A stretch of DNA of 10,244 nucleotides, taken from positions 1-10,244 of the forward strand of contig JAEYXQ010000099.1 of the NCBI GenBank assembly GCA_023431205.1, in the 5' to 3' direction. Positions 7,233 through 10,244 of the stretch are shown here, piece by piece (position 1 is the first letter of the stretch; the number at the start of each line of letters is the position of its first letter). Under the pieces are notes generated by a model that saw nothing but the letters and a program-made list of their open reading frames with translations, did not search any database and was not told the origin of the DNA. Made by a program: the position numbers and the translations under genes. This DNA comes from Pseudomonadota bacterium (GTDB lineage Bacteria; Pseudomonadota; Alphaproteobacteria; Rhizobiales; Devosiaceae).

Positions 7233-7243
7233 ACGGAGACTTG

Positions 7244-8953
<1,710 letters not shown>

Positions 8954-8960
8954 CGCCAGT

Positions 8961-8989
8961 TTGCGCGCGAGGCCCCTCGGGCGCATAAT
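8961..8989 (+). promoter_or_regulatory. candidate promoter of the DUF29 gene, predicting a leaderless mRNA
   Basis: TTGCGC (8961-8966) and CATAAT (8984-8989) are separated by exactly 17 bp. The -10 matches consensus at 5 of 6 bases, the -35 only at TTG. Transcription would begin about 7 bases on, at the ATG at 8996. A palindrome, CGAGG-CC-CCTCG (8968-8979), lies inside the spacer and could be an operator or the end of the ureC transcript. Confidence 0.5.
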
Positions 8990-8995
8990 GGCAGC

Positions 8996-9454
8996 ATGAA
9001 CAAGATCGATCCCAAAAAGCTGGTGGCCTACGAGGACGACTTCGCGCTGTGGAGCGCGGAGCAGGCTACGCTTGTCCGCACTGGCAAGCTGGACCGTGTC
9101 GATCTCGAAAATGTCGCCGAGGAGATCGAGAGCTTGGGGCGCTCGGAAGAACATCAGATCGACAGCCGCATGGAAGTGCTTCTCCAGCATTTGTTGAAGT
9201 GGCACTTCCAGCCAGAGAAGCGCACAAACAGCTGGAAAGCGAGCATCCATGAGCAGCGGATCCGCATAAGCCGGGTCGTCAAGCGGAGTCCAAGCCTTGC
9301 CAGCTATCCAGCGGCGTCGTTGGAGGGCAGCTTCGTCATCGGCAAGACAAATGCAATGAACGACACCAAGCTGCCCGAGTCGGCGTTTCCCGAGACCTGC
9401 CCGTACACTATCGAGCAAGTCCTCGATCCGGAATTCCTTCCGGACGGCCCCTGA
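8996..9454 (+). CDS. DUF29 domain-containing protein
   Basis: Member of the DUF29 family of small cytoplasmic proteins (152 aa, typical length), common in cyanobacteria and proteobacteria and with no function I can name. The family pattern is plain: DFALWSAEQATLVRTGKLD near the N-terminus, then VAEEIESLGRSEEHQIDSRM, then LLQHLLKWHFQPEKRTNSW and the QRIRISRVVKRSPSL stretch. The fold is predicted all-helical. No Shine-Dalgarno sequence precedes the ATG, and a promoter-like -10 sits only 6 bases upstream, so the mRNA may be leaderless. It lies 42 bp after ureC, where urease accessory genes are often found, but nothing in the family links it to urease. Confidence 0.9.
   Translation: MNKIDPKKLVAYEDDFALWSAEQATLVRTGKLDRVDLENVAEEIESLGRSEEHQIDSRMEVLLQHLLKWHFQPEKRTNSWKASIHEQRIRISRVVKRSPSLASYPAASLEGSFVIGKTNAMNDTKLPESAFPETCPYTIEQVLDPEFLPDGP
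9427..9444 (+). terminator. possible weak terminator at the end of the DUF29 gene
   Basis: TCCGGAA (9427-9433) and TTCCGGA (9438-9444) form a perfect 7-bp stem with a TTCC loop, inside the last codons of the DUF29 gene. There is no T-run after it, so termination here is doubtful. Confidence 0.3.
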
Positions 9455-9480
9455 CGCTATTACATGTTCATGCTATGTTC
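9451..9480 (+). promoter_or_regulatory. candidate promoter and operator-like repeats upstream of the SDR gene
   Basis: CTGACG (9451-9456) and TATGTT (9474-9479), each 4 of 6 to consensus, are spaced by 17 bp. ATGTTC occurs twice (9464-9469 and 9475-9480), 11 bases apart, about one helical turn, as expected for a regulator site. The region is the only AT-rich stretch between the two genes. Confidence 0.4.
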
Positions 9481-9494
9481 TGCGCCTGAGTCGC

Positions 9495-9500
9495 AGGAGG
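9495..9500 (+). promoter_or_regulatory. ribosome binding site of the SDR gene
   Basis: AGGAGG is a full consensus Shine-Dalgarno sequence, 4 bases before the ATG at 9505, the strongest in the window. It fixes the start. Confidence 0.8.
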
Positions 9501-9504
9501 GAAC

Positions 9505-10244
9505 ATGGTGGCCGATCTTAAGGGCAAGGTTTGTCTCGTCACCGGCGCGAGCCGGGGCGTTGGGCGCGGGGTGGCGCTGGGGCTCGCTGAGGCCGGCGCG
9601 ATCGTGCACATCACGGGGCGAACGTTGCGCGATGGCGAGCATCCCGAGGGCCTCGATCGCGGCGGCTCGCTGGCCTCGGTGCTCGACGCCTCCGCGGCCT
9701 ATCCGGGCAAGGTGACGGCGCATCGGGTCGATCACTCCAGTGATGCGGAGACCGAGACGGTCGTCCGCGAGGTGATCGGCCTCGAAGGCCGGCTCGACGT
9801 GCTGGTGAACTCGGCCTGGGGCGGCTACGAGCGCATGGTCGAAGGCGACCGCTACAGCTGGGAAGACCCGCTCTGGGAACAGCCGATGTGGCGCTGGGAC
9901 GCGATGATGGATGTCGGCGTGCGGTCGGCCTGGTGCGGCATCCGCATCGCCGCCGAGCAGATGGCCGCGCAGCGCTCGGGCCTCATCGTCAACATCTCGT
10001 TCTGGGCCGCGCAGAAGTTCATGCAGAACGCCGTCTACGGCATCGCCAAGGCCGCCATGGATAAGATGGCCGCCGACGTCGCCCACCAGATGCGCGAGTA
10101 TGGCGTTGCGGCGGCCTCGCTTTATCCAGGCCTCGTCCGCACCGAGGAGGTGGTGAAGAACGCCCAGTATTTCGACATGTCGAATTCGGAGAGCGCTGAG
10201 TTCCAAGGCCGCGCCGTCGCGGGGCAGGCGGCCCCGGCGCCGCG
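9505..10244 (+). CDS. short-chain dehydrogenase/reductase, DHRS1-like (3' end beyond window)
   Basis: NAD(P)-dependent oxidoreductase of the SDR superfamily; 246 residues are visible and the frame is still open at the edge. The cofactor motif TGASRGVGRG is at residues 13-22. GRLDVLVNSAWGG follows at 95-107, with NSA where classical SDRs have NNAG. The catalytic set is S165 (NISFW), Y178 and K182 (YGIAK). The long insert WEDPLWEQPMWRWDAMMDVG and the segments KAAMDKMAADVAHQMREYGV and LYPGLVRTE resemble the DHRS1 (SDR19C) subgroup found from bacteria to mammals, whose bacterial substrate is not known to me. R39 after the second strand (HITGRT) hints at NADPH preference. It has its own promoter-like region, so it is probably independent of the urease genes. 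Confidence 0.92.
   Translation, partial: MVADLKGKVCLVTGASRGVGRGVALGLAEAGAIVHITGRTLRDGEHPEGLDRGGSLASVLDASAAYPGKVTAHRVDHSSDAETETVVREVIGLEGRLDVLVNSAWGGYERMVEGDRYSWEDPLWEQPMWRWDAMMDVGVRSAWCGIRIAAEQMAAQRSGLIVNISFWAAQKFMQNAVYGIAKAAMDKMAADVAHQMREYGVAAASLYPGLVRTEEVVKNAQYFDMSNSESAEFQGRAVAGQAAPAP

Noticed and set aside
7154..7243. Upstream GTG start for ureC adding 30 residues
   Set aside because: The GTG lies within a hairpin, the extra residues do not resemble UreC, and ATG 7244 has a good ribosome site and the family's normal first residues.
9460..10206. 248-codon minus-strand frame at the right end
   Set aside because: Antisense to the SDR gene, which has an excellent ribosome site, cofactor motif and catalytic residues.

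Overview
The window is a nitrogen-acquisition locus from a high-GC alphaproteobacterium. Three things point to Hyphomicrobiales, possibly near Devosia, although genus is only a guess: the protein sequences, the urt-ure linkage, and two kinds of GC-rich palindromic intergenic repeat. It carries four genes of an ATP-driven urea importer (urtB, urtC, urtD, urtE) followed by a urease cluster (ureD, ureA, ureB, an unrecognised gene, ureC). After these come a DUF29-family gene and a short-chain dehydrogenase that runs off the right edge.

Layout, all on + unless stated. 1-246 has no gene and holds two repeat elements (1-80 and about 87-200). urtB is 247-1848 and urtC 2030-3238. The 181-bp gap between them is filled mainly by a second copy of the first repeat (1873-1983) and a further hairpin. 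urtD (3244-3993) follows urtC after 5 bp, and urtE (3990-4694) overlaps urtD by 4 bp. A perfect 11-bp hairpin at 4701-4727 separates urtE from a convergent minus-strand gene, 4750-5115, for a small secreted, very acidic protein. ureD (5173-6027) diverges from that gene and leads ureA (6040-6342), ureB (6352-6657), the unknown 132-aa gene (6722-7120) and ureC (7244-8953). There is a hairpin in the 123-bp leader of ureC. The DUF29 gene (8996-9454) appears to have its own promoter and no ribosome binding site. The SDR gene begins at 9505 with an excellent ribosome binding site.

How it works together: UrtB and UrtC form the inner-membrane channel and UrtD and UrtE are the two ATPases; the binding protein UrtA should lie just to the left, outside the window. 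Imported urea is hydrolysed by the UreA-UreB-UreC enzyme, whose nickel site needs UreD plus UreE, UreF and UreG. UreD is present. The other three are not in the window and do not follow ureC directly, where they are often found.

Most of the window is well-known biology. The less explained parts are the two unrecognised genes (one secreted, one inside the urease cluster), the hairpin-rich gaps inside the two operons, the apparently leaderless DUF29 gene, and a 12-G run at the left edge that looks like a sequence artefact when aligned with the second repeat copy. I see no strong evidence for a wholly new system.
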